Below, piece after piece: positions 1 to 13,900 of a stretch of DNA of 64,000 bases. The translations under genes were made by a program, and so were the position numbers. Numbering within the stretch: the first letter of the stretch is position 1; each line of letters starts with the position of its first letter. Source of the stretch: Pseudofabraea citricarpa (lineage: Eukaryota > Ascomycota > Leotiomycetes > Helotiales > Dermateaceae); assembly GCA_029641185.1 (NCBI GenBank), contig JAPWGK010000014.1, positions 496,001 to 560,000 of the forward strand. The letters run 5' to 3'. A model generated the notes under the pieces. That model made no database searches. It saw nothing but the letters and a program-made list of their open reading frames with translations, and was not told the origin of the DNA.

Positions 1-54
1 ATAAACTAGGAATTACTAGGAAATTTAATAATTTCTTTTTATTACTAAAAGTAT
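1..54. other. Flank left of element A copy 1
   Basis: Short AT-rich stretch upstream of the first LTR. It does not match the flanks of the other element A copies. Nothing else can be recognised in it. Confidence 0.4.
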
Positions 55-356
55 TATAATAAGGTTATATACTTGATTTTATTACTTTCTTTACTTTTAT
101 AAGGAGTTATTATTATCTTAGATACTATTATATAAGGGTTTTATAAGTACTTTTTAAGCGTTCTAGAAGTTATATATAATTAATTTATACTTTATTATAA
201 TAGTTAATTAACTACTTCTTTTACCTTTTACCTTTATAACTATTAATTTAATTATTAAATATACCTTATACGTAGTTATATATATTATATTAGTTACTAG
301 TTATATTTATAATATTATAGATTCGGATACGCCCTAATATTTATCGCCTTATTATA
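55..356 (+). repeat. 5' LTR of element A copy 1
   Basis: This is 302 bp, the same length and layout as the LTR at 4036-4337. It begins TATAATAAGG and ends CCTTATTATA, so the two ends are short inverted repeats; this is the RIP-mutated form of a TG...CA LTR. The internal region follows directly. Confidence 0.82.
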
Positions 357-3300
357 TTAGTAACTTACGTAAGGACTTTAAATATAATAATAAATATAAA
401 TTAAATTATAACTTATAATATTAATATAATAAGCTTATTTAGTATTAACCTTTAATAATAAGCTAAGCTCTTAAAATACTTAAAATATAATTATACGATT
501 ACTAGTAGAAGTAGCTAGAGATATTAAAACCTATAAATATAATTAACTATTAAATATATAAGGTATTAATCTAAGTTATTTTATAAGCTAGATACTTAAT
601 AATAAATATAAAAGATAATACTAGAATACTTAGGAGATTAGGAACTTATAATAAATAATAAGTAATAATTAGAATAATATAATAATATAAAGGTTAAAAT
701 CCTTAGGAAGATAAAATAACTAGAATAATAAGAATATTAGAAGGATTAGGAACTTATAAAAGATAAGAGATAATTATAATTATAAGAATATATAACTTTA
801 AGGGTTATCTAGAGATACGTAGATATATATACTACTAGGGGTATTAAGATTATTATCCGAATAATAGAGATATATTTTTATAAGCCTTAGTTTAGGTAAA
901 AGATATAATATCTAGAATTAGAGGAGAATTAAAAGGGATATTATAATAATAAGTATTAAGAAAACCCTAAGAACTAGAAATTAGAGGAATATAAAGCTCT
1001 AATACTTTTATTTATAAATAATAATTTTAAGAAATAACCTTAATCTTAATATAAGTATAAAACGAGTAATTATATTAAACTAGATAAGACCTTACTAAAA
1101 GCTTAGGTTATAATAAAGAAGCTTCTAGTTAATACTAGTAGGTATAAATTATACTTAAAGCTAGAGAATATAAGAGGATAAAAAAAGTAATATATTATTA
1201 TACTAGAAAAAGGATAAATAATTAATTAATTATCCTTTTATTTATTTTTAGTTTATTTTATTTAGTTAGTTAATAAAATTTATATTATTTATATTATTAT
1301 TTATTTTCTAGTTAACTTTATAAGATAGATATTACTTATAATTTAGTATAAGTATTCCTTAAATCTATTAAGGTTATTATAAAGATTATATTTATTATAA
1401 TAATATCTTAATAAAAAGATAATATCCTTAAGTTTAGATCTTAATTACCTCTTATTTATACTAAGTTTCTTATAATAATAAGTCTAATATAAAGAATATA
1501 TAAAAATTAAAGTTATTTATTTATCTAATATCTAATTAAAAATATAATACTAGGACTCTCTAAAACTTAGGACTTAGGCTTTAAAATATAAACGAAACTA
1601 AGTTTAAATACTTAAATAAGAAATTAATTATCTTAGAAGAGCCTAAGAGTAAATAAGAAATATAATATAACTAGTAAAATAAGAATATAAAAGTAATAGA
1701 ATAATAACTATTTATTTCTAAGAAAGTTAATATAAAAAAAATAAATCTTATATTATATCTAATTATAATATTAATTTTATCTTTCTAGAAATATATAATA
1801 AAAGCAAATAATAGAAACTTAGAAGTAAGGCTTTCTTATTTAGATTATATTAATAGATATATATAATTCTAAGTTATTTCTTTTATATCTAATATTTTAA
1901 TAATATAAGATTAAAAGAGATTTAATCTTATCTTATAACTTACTTTTTAAAGCTATATATTATATATATATAAAAGGTAAACGTTTAAGTAAAATAAAAG
2001 CCTTAAACGTTTAACTAAAAAGACTCTTACTTAGTTTTTCTAATTATTTTATAATTTATAACTTCTTATTATCTTATTTAATCCTCTCTTAATACTTGCT
2101 TAATACTTAACTTAAGCTTATATAACTTTAATCTAGTATTATAATATTATCTTAAGAACGCTCTCTTATTATTAACTTTCTTCTCTTACTTATTCCTTCT
2201 TATAAACGAAAATAAAAGAAGAAAAAAAAGCTCTTAATATCTTTTTTAGACTTATTAAGCTTAGGAATCTTACCTAATATAAGTATTCCTAATAAGAAAG
2301 GAAAATAAATAATTATCTAGCCTAAGATAATATATAAAATTATATAAATTACTTTAAAGGTTTATTTTCCTAGTTTTATTAATATTCCTCTTTTTAAGAA
2401 GATAAAAGCTATTAAATTTATCTAATATTATAAATAGATAATACTTAATAGAAATCTTTCTAATATAAAGCTAATTCTTAGATACCTTAATTATTATTAC
2501 TTATTAGTTTATTCTTATATTAAAATATTAGATAACTTTAAGTAAAGAAATTAGATTACTTTTAAGAAAGTATTCTTAGAAAAATAAGCTAATTATAACT
2601 CTAAGTAATTTTAATATATTATTAAGTTCTTAAATACTTTAGTTAATTATCTAAAAAAAGATATAACTAAAATCTTAGAATTCCTAAAAATATATAAGCT
2701 AAGCTTTAAGCGACTACTTAGTAATAACTAACTAAGCTCTTATAAACAAGTACGTAAGCTCTTTTTTAGCCTTTCTAAAGATTATATTCTTATTATTATA
2801 AAAAAGAAAAAGATTAAGTATAATAAACTAAGAACTTTTATATTTACTAAGATCTATAAGTTTACTAAGACTCGTACCTAAGCTAAGAAGAATCTTACTT
2901 ATTTACTTAAGTAAGATAATAATAATATTATTATTATTAATAAGCTACTAGACTTCTAATTATATAATAATCTAAATAAAACTTTTAATCTAATTATTCT
3001 TTTTATACTAGTAATTAATAACCTTATATAAATTATTATAACCCTTAGTATAATACTTAGTAATATAACTATAAAGATATAAGCCTTTAAAGTAACTCCT
3101 AATTATAATAAAATTAATAATATTATTAATATAATAGCTAAGATATTATTAGAAGATTATATTACTTTTAAGATTATTATAATTAAGTACTAGAAAGAAA
3201 AAGATAAGCTACCTATTATTACTAGTAAAAGTAATACTAGAGTTAATATATTAGAGATTAAGTTTTATAATAATAAGCTAGAGCTACTTAAGTAATATAA

Positions 3301-4035
3301 TAATTATAATATTAAAGAAAAGGTTAATAAGATATATTATATAATAAAAATATATAACTATAAGTATAATTTAAGTTATATAATAAGTATAAATCCTAGT
3401 ACTAATATTTATATTAGTATTTTATAAACTAGTTATTAATAGTTTAATTTTATAAATTAAGATCGTATTTATTAGTATTATAATAAGTACTTTTACTTCT
3501 CTAGTAACTACCTAATACTTACTTATTATATAAAAGTTAAAATCGTTTATAAAAATAAAAATAATAGCTAGGTATATCCTAGACTTATAAGATCTAATTT
3601 AATATTCTTTTAGAAGACTAAGATATCTTAAGATATTCTTACTAAAAAGTAGTATTTATATTATAATAATAATAAGATCTCTTATTATAATCGATTTAAG
3701 ATACTTTAGCTTAAGAAGAATATAAAAACTAAATCTAATATTAATATTAAGACAAGTAAATATAAGTTTACTAAGATCTATAAACGTAAGAAGAAAGGTA
3801 TTATAATTAGCTTTATTAATATATAAGATAATATTATAGCTCTCTAGTATATAATACTAGTTACTAAATTTAAAGAAAAGCTAGACTTTTACTATTAGTT
3901 ATAACTAGTTATAATAAGTAAAAATAATAAGATTAAGTAAATTATACTTAATACTCTTACTATTATACTTATAAGCCTAAGGGGTACCCTAATAATTACT
4001 AATACCTCTAGGAAGACTAAGTTAAGTGCGGGTAT
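55..4035 (+). mobile_element. Element A copy 1, 5' fragment of a large Gypsy-type LTR retrotransposon
   Basis: This segment matches the first 4 kb of the full-length copy beginning at 4036 almost line by line, with differences mostly of the C/T and G/A kind. It contains a 5' LTR (55-356) and then the leader and gag-side internal region, all full of TAA/TAG stops. It ends at about 4030-4035, exactly where the LTR of the next copy begins. At that point it corresponds to about base 8018 of the left full copy. The remainder of this copy is not found after the left copy's 3' LTR, so it is truncated rather than simply interrupted. No functional product is possible. Confidence 0.85.
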
Positions 4036-4337
4036 TATAATAAGATTATATACTTAATTTTATTACTTTCTTTACTTTTATAAGAAGTTATTACTACTTT
4101 AAGTATTATTATATAAGGGTTTTATAAGTATTCTTTAAGCGCTCTAGGAGTTATATATAATTAATTTATACTTTATTATAATAATTAATTAACTATTTCT
4201 TTTATCTCTTACCTTTAGGATTATTAATTTAATTATTAAATATATCTTATATATAGTTATATATATTATATTAGTTACTAGTTATATTTATAGTATTATA
4301 AATTCGGATATACCCTAATATTTATTATTATATTATA
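4036..4337 (+). repeat. 5' LTR of element A, left copy
   Basis: 302 bp, aligned to the LTRs at 55, 23572, 32315 (reverse) and 51860 (reverse). It is preceded by GGTAT and followed by the internal region. Confidence 0.82.
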
Positions 4338-7300
4338 TTAGTAACCTACGTAGGGACTTTAAATATAATAATAAATATAAACTAAATTATAACTTATAAT
4401 ATTAATATAATAAGCTTATTTAGTATTAACCTTTAATAATAAGCTAAGCTCTTAGAATACTTAGAGTATAATTATATAATTACTAGTAGAGATAGCTAAA
4501 GATATTAAAACCTATAAATATAATCGATTATTAAATATATAAGATATTAATCTAAGTCGTTTTATAAGCTAGATACTTAATAATAAATATAAAGGATAAT
4601 ATTAGAGTACTTAAGAGATTAAGAACTTATAATAAATAATAAGTAATAGTTAGAATAATACGATAATATAAAGGTTAAAATCCTTAGGAAAGTAAAATAA
4701 CTAGAATAATAAGAATATTAGAAGGATTAGAAACTTATAAAAGATAAGAGATAATTATAATTATAAGAATATATAACTTTAGGGGTTATCTAGAGATATA
4801 TAAGTACGTATATTATTAGAGGTATTAAAACTATTATTCGAATAATAAAGGTATATTTTTATAAGCTTTAATTTAGGTAAAAGATATAATATCTAAAGTT
4901 AAAAGAGAATTAAAAGGGATATTATAATAATAGGTATTAAAAAGACCTTAAAAACTAGAAACTAGAGGAATATAAGATTCTAGTATTTTTATTTATAGAT
5001 AATAATTTTAAGAAATAATCTTAATCTTAGTATAAGTATAAAGTAAGTAGTTATATTAGATTAGGTAAGGCTTTACTAAAAGCTTAGGCTATAATAAAGA
5101 AACTTCTAGTTAGTACTAGTAAGTATAAATTATACTTAAAGCTAGAGAATATAAGAGAATAAGAGAAATAATATATTATTATACTAGAAAGAAGATAAAT
5201 AGTTAATTAGTTATTCTTTTATTTATTTTTAGTTTATTTTATTTAGTTAGTTAATAAAGTTTATATTATTTATATTACTATTTATTTTCTAGTTAACTTT
5301 ATAAGGTAGATATTACTTATAGTTTAGTATAAGTATTCTCTTAGTTTATTAAAGTTATTATAAAGATTATATTTATTATAATAATATCTTAATAAAAAAA
5401 TAATATTCTTAAGTTTAGATTTTAATTACCTCTTACTTATACTAAGTTTCTTATAATAATAAGTTTAATATAAAAAGTATATAAGAATTAAAGTTATTTA
5501 CTTATCTAGTACTTAATTAAAAATATAATACTAGGATTCTCTAAAACTTAGGACCTAGGCTTTAGAGTATAAATAAAACTAAGTTCGAATATTTAAATAA
5601 GAAATTAGTTATCTTAGAAAAGCCTAAGAATAAATAAGAAATATAATATAACTAATAAAATAAGGGTATAAAAGTAATAAAATAATAGCTATTTATTTCT
5701 AGGAAAATTAATATAAAAAAAATAAATCTTATATTATATCTAATTATAATATTAATTTTATCTTTCTAGAAATATATAATAAAAGTAAATAATAGAAACT
5801 TAAAAGTAAGGCTTTCTTATTTAGGTTATACTAATAAATATATATAATTCTAAGTTATTTCTTTTATATCTAATATTTTAATAATATAAGATTAAGAGGA
5901 ATTTAATCTTATCTTATAACTTACTTCTTAAAATTATATATTATATATATATAAAAAGTAAACGTTTAGGTAAAATAAAAGCCTTAGATATTTAATTAGA
6001 AAAACTTTTACTTAGTTTTTCTAATTATTTTATAATTTATAACTTCTTATTATCTTATTTAATTTTCTCTTAGTACTCGCTTAATACTTAACTTAAGCTT
6101 ATATAACTCTAATCTAGTATTATAATATTATCTTAAGAACGCTTTCTTATTATTAACTTTTCTTTTTTACTTATTCTTTCTTATAAATAAAAATAAAAAA
6201 AGAAAAAAAAGCTTTTAATATCTTCTTTAGATTTATTAAACTTAGGAACCTTACCTAGTATAAGTATTCCTAGTAAGAAAGAAAAATAAATAGTTATCTA
6301 GCCTAAGATAATATATAAAATTATATAAGTTATTTTAAAACTTCGCCCTCTTAGTTTTACTAATACTTCTTTTTTTAAGAAAATAAAAGCTATTAAATTT
6401 ATCTAATATTATAAATAGATAATACTTAATAAAAGTCTTTCTAATATAAAGCTAATTCTTAGATATCTTAATTATTATTACTTATTAGTTTATTTTTATA
6501 TTAAAATATTAGATAACTTTAAGTAAAAAAATTAGGCTACTTTTAAGAAAATATTTTTAGAGAAATAAGCTAATTATAATTCTAAGTAACTTTAATATAT
6601 TATTAAGTTCTTAAATATTTTAGTTAATTATCTAAAAGAAAATATAACTAAAATCTTAGAATTCCTAAAGATATATAAGCTAAGCTTTAAGCGATTACTT
6701 AATAATAATTAACTAAGCTCTTATAAACAAGTATATAAGCTTCTCTCTAGTTTTCCTAAAGATTATATTCTTATTATTATAAAAAAGAAGAAAATTAAGT
6801 ATAATAAACTAAGAACTTTTATATTTACTAAGATTTATAAGTTTACTAAAACTTATACCTAAGCTAAGAAAGATTTTACCTACTTACTTAAGTAAGATAA
6901 TAATAATATTATTATTATTAATAAGCTACTAGACCTTTAGCTATATAATAATCTAAATAAGACTTTTAATCTAATTATTCTTTTTATACTAGTAGTTAAT
7001 AACCTTATATAAATTATTATAACCCTTAGTATAATACTTAGTAATATAATTATAAAGATACGAGCCTCTAAAGTAGCTCCTAATTATAATAAAATTAATA
7101 ATATTACTAATATAATAACTAAGATATTATTAGAAGATTATATTACTTTTAAGATTATTATAATTAAGTATTAGAAAGAGAAAGATAAGCTATCTATTAT
7201 TATTAGTAAAAGTAATACTAAAGTTAATATATTAGAGATTAAATTTTATAATAATAAGCTAGAGTTACTTAAGTAATATAATAACTATAATATTAAAAAA

Positions 7301-8400
7301 AAGGTTAATAAGATATATTATATAATAAAAGTATATAACTATAAGTATAATTCGAGCTATATAATAGATATAAATTCTAGTATTAGTATTTATATTAGTA
7401 TTCTATAAACTAGTTATTAATAATCTAACTTTATAAATTAAGATCGTATTTATTAGTATTATAATAAGCGCTTTTATTTCTCTAGTAATTACTTAATACT
7501 TACTTATTATATAAAAGTTAAAATCGTTTATAAAGATAAAAGTAATAGCTAGGTATATTCTAGACTTATAAGATCTAATTTAATACTTTTTTAGAAGACT
7601 AAGGTATCTTAAGGTATTTTTACTAAAAAGTAATATTTATATTATAATAATAATAAGATCTCTTATTATAATTAATTTAAGGTATTTTAGCTTAAGAAAA
7701 ATATAAAAACTAAATCTAATATTAATATTAAGATAAGTAAACGTAAATTTACTAAGATTTATAAATATAAGAAAGAAGGTATTATAACTAGTTTTATTAG
7801 TATATAAGATAATATTATAACTTTCTAGTATATAATATTAGTTACTAAATTTAAAGAAAAACTAAACTCTTACTATTAGTTATAGCTAGTTATAATAAGT
7901 AAAGATAATAAGATTAAGTAAATTATACTTAATACTTTTATTATTATACTTATAAGCCTAAGAGATACCCTAGTAATTATTAACGCCTCTAGAAAGACTA
8001 AATTAAGTATAAGTATCTAAAAGAATACTAAGAAGCTAAAAAGAACTATTAAGTTTATTACTCTAATATCTAGAATTATAAATTTAAATACTTTAGAGTA
8101 AGTATTTTATTAATACGAACTAATTAATACTAAGATATCTAGGTATAATAAGAAGCTTCTAAGTACTTAGGGAACTCTTATTAAGGACTTAATATAACTA
8201 GGCTTAGATAATAATAAAACCTTAAAAGTTATTAAAGCTAAAAAGAAGAAGAAACGTAAGTCTCGTATCTTATAAGCTAAGATACTTAAAATATAATATA
8301 TAATTATAAATTAGATAATTATACTTATATATAAATAAGCTTTTATCTTTAATTAAATAAACCTAGCTTAAGTTATAGGAATTAGCTACTATTAACTTCT
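4338..8400 (+). pseudogene. Leader and gag-side region of element A, left copy
   Basis: By position this stretch between the 5' LTR and the protease should hold the untranslated leader and gag. The + strand gives only broken frames with many TAA/TAG codons. I could not securely identify a capsid or a CCHC zinc knuckle; a Tyr-rich stretch near 7640-7680 might be a mutated knuckle but lacks a clear His position. The first part is duplicated in copy 1 (357-4030), and the whole is repeated in reverse in the right copy (47931-51859 and 41447-41578). Confidence 0.5.
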
Positions 8401-8800
8401 AAGTAATACGATTTAAATTAATATACTAAAGATTAAGAAGCTAGGACTTTATATAAGTATAAGCTTTTTTATATAAAATATAACTACTAAAGTTAATATT
8501 TTATTATATTATATTAATAACTTATACTTACTAGTTATTATTTATAGCTACGATAATTAGAAGTTAATATAAGTAATAAGTATAATAAATATAAGTACTA
8601 AGATTAATATTATAACTTATAATATCTAGAGAAAAGCTAGCCTTAGTATTAGGGAAAAGAAGAATCTTATAGTTATTAATTATAAGAAGACGTCTTAAGT
8701 AATCCTTAGGGTTTATAATAATATATAACTAGATATTAGTAATATATAAGTAACCTTATATATTTATATAATATAATAATTAGATTATAACTTAGTACTT
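8400..8800 (+). pseudogene. Aspartic protease remnant of element A, left copy
   Basis: At 8588-8596 the frame reads AAT ATA AGT, which fits the retroviral-type active-site triad Asp-Thr-Gly after G-to-A and C-to-T changes. Downstream residues follow the pattern of Gypsy proteases: a small/acidic position, then Ile-Asn-Ile-Ile and a Trp-position stop. The right copy shows the same sequence in reverse near 41,255. The position just upstream of reverse transcriptase is the usual gag-pro-pol order. That the motif is DTG is inference from mutated codons. The boundaries given are approximate. Confidence 0.5.
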
Positions 8801-9639
8801 AGGTAGCTATTTATATATAAGATAAAAATAAGCTTAGAATAAAACTTAAAAAAGAATTATAAGATATAAATTATAACTAATAATAATATTAATAGGATTA
8901 AGCTTTTATATTTTTATATTATTACTTATAAGTTTAAGACTTAAGTAATATAATAATAAAATCTAAAAGATAACTTAGATTCTAAGAATAACTTAGAAAA
9001 CTAGGTATTAATTTATTATAAAAGGAATAAGTTAAGAGATATATAAATAAACCTCTTAAATATATATAAGAAACCTTACTAAAAGAGAAAGAAGATAAGC
9101 CTAATATAAGGAAAATAATAAAGGGTTATAATATACTTATAAATATAAACGCGAATAAGAAAGCTAATATTTTATTATATTTATTATTAAGATAAGAAAA
9201 ATATAAGAAGATTTAAGGAATACTTAAGCTAAGTTATAAGCTTAAGAAAGCCTTCTTAGTTAAAGTTCTAAGACTTAAGAGAGCTTAATAAATATTTACT
9301 AGAAGCTTACTAAGTATTTTATTAGTTCTCTTAGAGATCTTAATACTAGAAAGTAAGCTTAAGATACCTAAGAGTAAAAAGATAATAAGAACGATTTTAT
9401 AAAGTTTTTTTTTTCTAAAAAGTAATTTATATATTATTAGTCTTAAAAGATTATTAAGATTATAAGTATTTTATAAAAATATAATATTCTTTTTTTTTAA
9501 GATAAGATATAAAAAGGAAGTCTTAACTTTTTATAAGTAAAAGGCCTAAAAGATAAGACTTATAAATCTTAGAAGAAATATAAGAATTAAGTTATTTAGT
9601 CTTAATAACTAGAAGGAAGTTATTAAATTAATAAAAAAA

Positions 9640-10568
9640 CTATTAGTTATTCTAGGTCCTTATAATAATTAGTTTAAGCCTTAATATACGAAGTTTCTAA
9701 AAGGCTAAAGACTTATACTAGAAAGAATATAAGGCTTATTTATAAGTAATATATTAATCTTAAAAAAAAAAGAGATATTCTAAGAGATATTTTATAATAA
9801 AAAAGAAGTATTTTTATTTAATTAATTAGAGAAAGAACTTATAAAGCTAGAAGTTACTAAGTTATAAGAAATTAAGATAATATTATATAAAGTATAATAA
9901 GTATAAAACTTTCTAATTACTAAGAGACTTTATAAGATTATATATAAGATAATAAGCGAGCGTATTACTAATAATATACTAGAAAGTTATTATAAGTTAT
10001 ATAAAAACTTATAATTTCTAGTTATAAAAGAAAAGTCAAATAAATATAAACTTATAAGCGTAGCTATAAAATATAATATAATAATAATTAGAGATACTAA
10101 CCTTTTTTTATTAGTAGATTCTTTTATAAAAGAGTTCGTATATCTCTAGATTATTAGCTTAATCGATTTATTCTCTAGTTATAATTAGATCCTATTAGCT
10201 AAATAAAGTAAAAACTTAACTACTTTCTTTATAAATAGTATTAGACTACTAAGAGCTATTACTCTCGTATAAGGCGTAATAAATTTAATAGCTTAGTTCG
10301 TACGTATTATATCTAAAGTATTCTTTTCCCTAAATCCTTATATTATTAAATTATTCCTTAATAATATTAGTATTAAAAGATCTTATTTATAATATAATAA
10401 TAAAAAAGTTTTTCTAGGAGTTTAATAATTTATAATAAAATATATATAAAACCTTAGTAAGATATTACTTAAGCTTAAGAGGATAGATTTAATTATTAGT
10501 CTTAAGTCTAAGTTTTATATAAAAGATATTAAAGTTATTAGATTCGTTTATAAGCTTAAGAGTAAATC
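9640..10568 (+). pseudogene. Reverse transcriptase, 5' part, of element A left copy
   Basis: Read with TAA/TAG as mutated Gln/Trp codons, one + frame runs through a recognisable Ty3/Gypsy reverse transcriptase. It has a 'YKLYKNL*FLVIKEK' block (the usual Y-R-N-P-W-F-L-V-K-K region), then 'LIDLFSSYNQI' (the palm D-L-F-S-G-Y-x-Q block). 'FLNNI' at 10354-10368 stands for the catalytic F-L-D-D-I, with both Asp codons (10360-10365) now AAT. The frame is cut at 10568 by element B and resumes at 16910. The same sequence uninterrupted is present in the right copy on the minus strand. Confidence 0.8.
10564..10568 (+). repeat. Target-site duplication AAATC, left side
   Basis: AAATC directly precedes the 5' LTR and is repeated at 16905-16909 after the 3' LTR. 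The unoccupied site in the right copy of element A has it once. Confidence 0.9.
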
Positions 10569-10915
10569 TATTATAATTCTTATATAAGTTACTTAAGATA
10601 TATATTATATACTTACTTCTCTTATATATATTTTACTTACCTTATATTATAACTTACTAACTCTAATTATATAACTAGAAATTTACTAAGTAAAGTAAAT
10701 TATATATAATTTATCTTATATATTTATCTACCTAAAAATACGTATAATAAAGAATACTTAAAAAGCAAATACTAGTATAATAAGAAGAATTACTTATAAC
10801 TAGCTTCTTATACTTTCTTTCCTTTTCTTTCTTTTTCTCTCCTTATACTTAGATCTTTTATTATTAATTAGTTATATTAATCCCTTATTTACTTTATATT
10901 TTATATATTATAATA
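10569..10915 (+). repeat. 5' LTR of element B copy 1
   Basis: 347 bp, starting TATTATAATTC and ending TATTATAATA. It aligns along its length with 16558-16904 but carries more C-to-T and G-to-A changes than that 3' LTR. The following bases TTATCTAAGTATTACC are shared with copy 2 and mark the probable primer-binding region. Confidence 0.92.
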
Positions 10916-10949
10916 TTATCTAAGTATTACCCTTTTACTTTTATCCTAA

Positions 10950-13900
10950 TAAGAATAATAAAGATTCGTATAAACTTATAAAACTTTTATATTTTATTAT
11001 ATAAAAACCTAGATCCTTAGATTTACTAAAGTTATAATAATACGTAATAAACTAGAAACCCTAGAACCTAGAATATATATAATAATATATTATTATATTA
11101 GATACTTACTAGTTATAATAAGAGAATAAGAATAAATTATATTAGAGATACTAAAATATAAACTCTAGAATTAAAACCTTTAATACTTAGAAATATAAAT
11201 AAACCTTTAACTTATAATTAAGAAAGATAATAAGAAAGAGGAATTAGATAATAAGATATTTACTTTTATATTAATTAAGACTAGAAAGGAACTTATAGAA
11301 ATACTTATAAGAATAATTAGATAACTTAGAAAGATTAGATATATTATCTTAGGATATATACGTCCTTAACCTTTAATACTTATAATAAAGGAGAATAAGA
11401 ATATAAAAAAGCTCTAGGAAATTAAGAGTATAAAAGAAATTATCTTAATAAAATAAGAAGAATATAAACGTTCCTTTTAATTACTTAATAAATTCTATAA
11501 AGAATATAAGCTTATTAGATAAGAACGCGACTAACTAGTATAAGAAGTCTATAATATTATAAGTAACTTAATTAAGTAATTAATAGTAAGAGAATAATAG
11601 ATTATAAAGTTAAAATAAGAGAATACTAGATTAATTAATAGAAATAATTAGTTAAATAAGATAATAAGCGCAAATACTTATAATATTTAATATATCTAGA
11701 AAATACTTAAGAATAAGAAATAGATTATTCGGCTAATAAGAAATTAGAGTATAACCTTAAACGCTTAAGAGAATATATAAAAAGATAGAAACTAATTATA
11801 TAAAAGTAATAAGCTCTTAGATTTACTTATCTTTTTTTTTAAAAACTTATAAGAAATTTAAAAACTAGAAGTATATAATCGAGAATAAGCTTAAGGTTAA
11901 CTAAGATTATTTTATAAGTAAAACTAATCGTATTAACTATATAAGTAATAAAGTATCTAGAGATATAATTAATTATATCTAAATTAGATTATATTAATTC
12001 TCTCTAAATAAATTTAATATTATAAATAAGGTTTTATATAAACTTAAACTTATTTATAATAACCTAGATAAGAGAGGAATTATTTTCTTAGAAGTTAAGA
12101 AACTTTATTAGAATAATAATCTCTTCTTAATTTTCTTTACTAAATTTAATAGATTTATAAGAGAACTTAGATAAGATAAACGATCTTAACTTAATAAACT
12201 TAATATAAAAGTAAATAAAAAACTTTAAGATTTTAGAGTTATATTCTTAGATAAACCTAATTATAAGAATATAATTATAAGATATAAGAGAATTAATTAA
12301 AAGGTTTAAGGAAATAAGAAGATCTAGAAGAAATTAGCTTGATTTATAATAATCGTATTTAAGGGATCTTTTATTTTAAGTAAACTTACTAATAAGAAAA
12401 AGTTAATTAACTTTGCTTCTAAGATAACTAAACTAAGACTTTCTAAGAAAGAGAAATAGAAATTATTAAAGAAAGAAGCTTACTTTTATTATTATAAATA
12501 AGAATATAAAGCTAAGAATTATTTATATAAAAAGGCTACTAAGATTATTATAATAAAATCCTTAAAAAAAACTACTAAGTTAAAAAATAAGAAGCCTTAA
12601 GGGAAATTATATTTTAAGATATAAAAAAAGAGATTCTCTTAAAAATTAATATTACTAGATTATCTCTAGGATTAAAGAATAATACTTCTTTTTTATTATA
12701 ATATAAGATAAGAAAAATAAAAATACTCTCTTTTATATTAATTAATATTAGATACTTTAGTAGAAATTTTATAGATAAATTCTTTATATAATAAATATCT
12801 TAAATTAAATAAATTAGACTAATAAAACTATAATATCTAAAATCTCTTATTAGATTTAATAGTAAATAAATATCTTTTATTAAATATAAAATCCTAATTA
12901 GCTTTAAAATTAGTTAAAAATAAAAACTACTAAGCTTCTTCTAAGTTATAAAACTTAAAGAATATAATATTATATTTAGAAAAATATAAATATCTTTATA
13001 AAACGTATTACTAGATATAATAAAGAATAAAGTTATATTTAGTATAAAAGACTCTAAGGAATTACTAAAAATTTAAATACTAAGTTTTATTTTTTTTTAT
13101 ATAAATAAGAAAGAAAATCTATATATTTATAAAAAAATAATTAAGATTACTAAGATCTTAAAAAAAGATAAAATAAAAAAACTTCCTAATATATCTTTAA
13201 TCTCTCTAGAAATTTCTAAAAACTTAAAATAACTAATTAAAAAAAAGATTCCTAGAAGCTCTAAAAAAAGAAAGAATAAATATAAAAAAGAGTTAAAACC
13301 TAGATATATAAAAGAAAAGGCTACGTAGAAAATTAAAGAAATAAGATAAAAGGCTAAGTAGAAAAAAGTAAACCTACTAAAATAAAAACCTTTATATATT
13401 AGTACTCTTAGATTTAGAAGAAAAATAAGATAAAAAGAAGTAATAATATTTATTATCTTTTTAAAGAATATTATTAAATAATAATAAAAAAACGCTAAAA
13501 AAGAAGTTAATATTAAGAAATATCTCCTAAAAGAATTATAAGACTTAATTAAGGTATTCTTAAAGAAAATTATAAACTAGTTATTATTATATAAGAGCTA
13601 TAATTATTATATTAAACTTATAAGAGAAATAAATCTTAGATATATTCTTTTATATAAAATATCTTAAGAGAAACTCGAACTTATTAGAGTTTATATTAAA
13701 AAATAATTAGTAAAAGGCTTTATAAATATAAGTAAGGTATCTTACTTATTACTAATTCTCTTTATATAAAAGCCTAGAAGAAGATTAAGATTTTATATTA
13801 ATTATAAAAAGCTAAATATAATTATAAAAAAGAATAAATATCTCTTACTTTTAATAAATAAAACTCTAGTAAAAATAAGAAAAGCTAAGTTCTTATTAAA

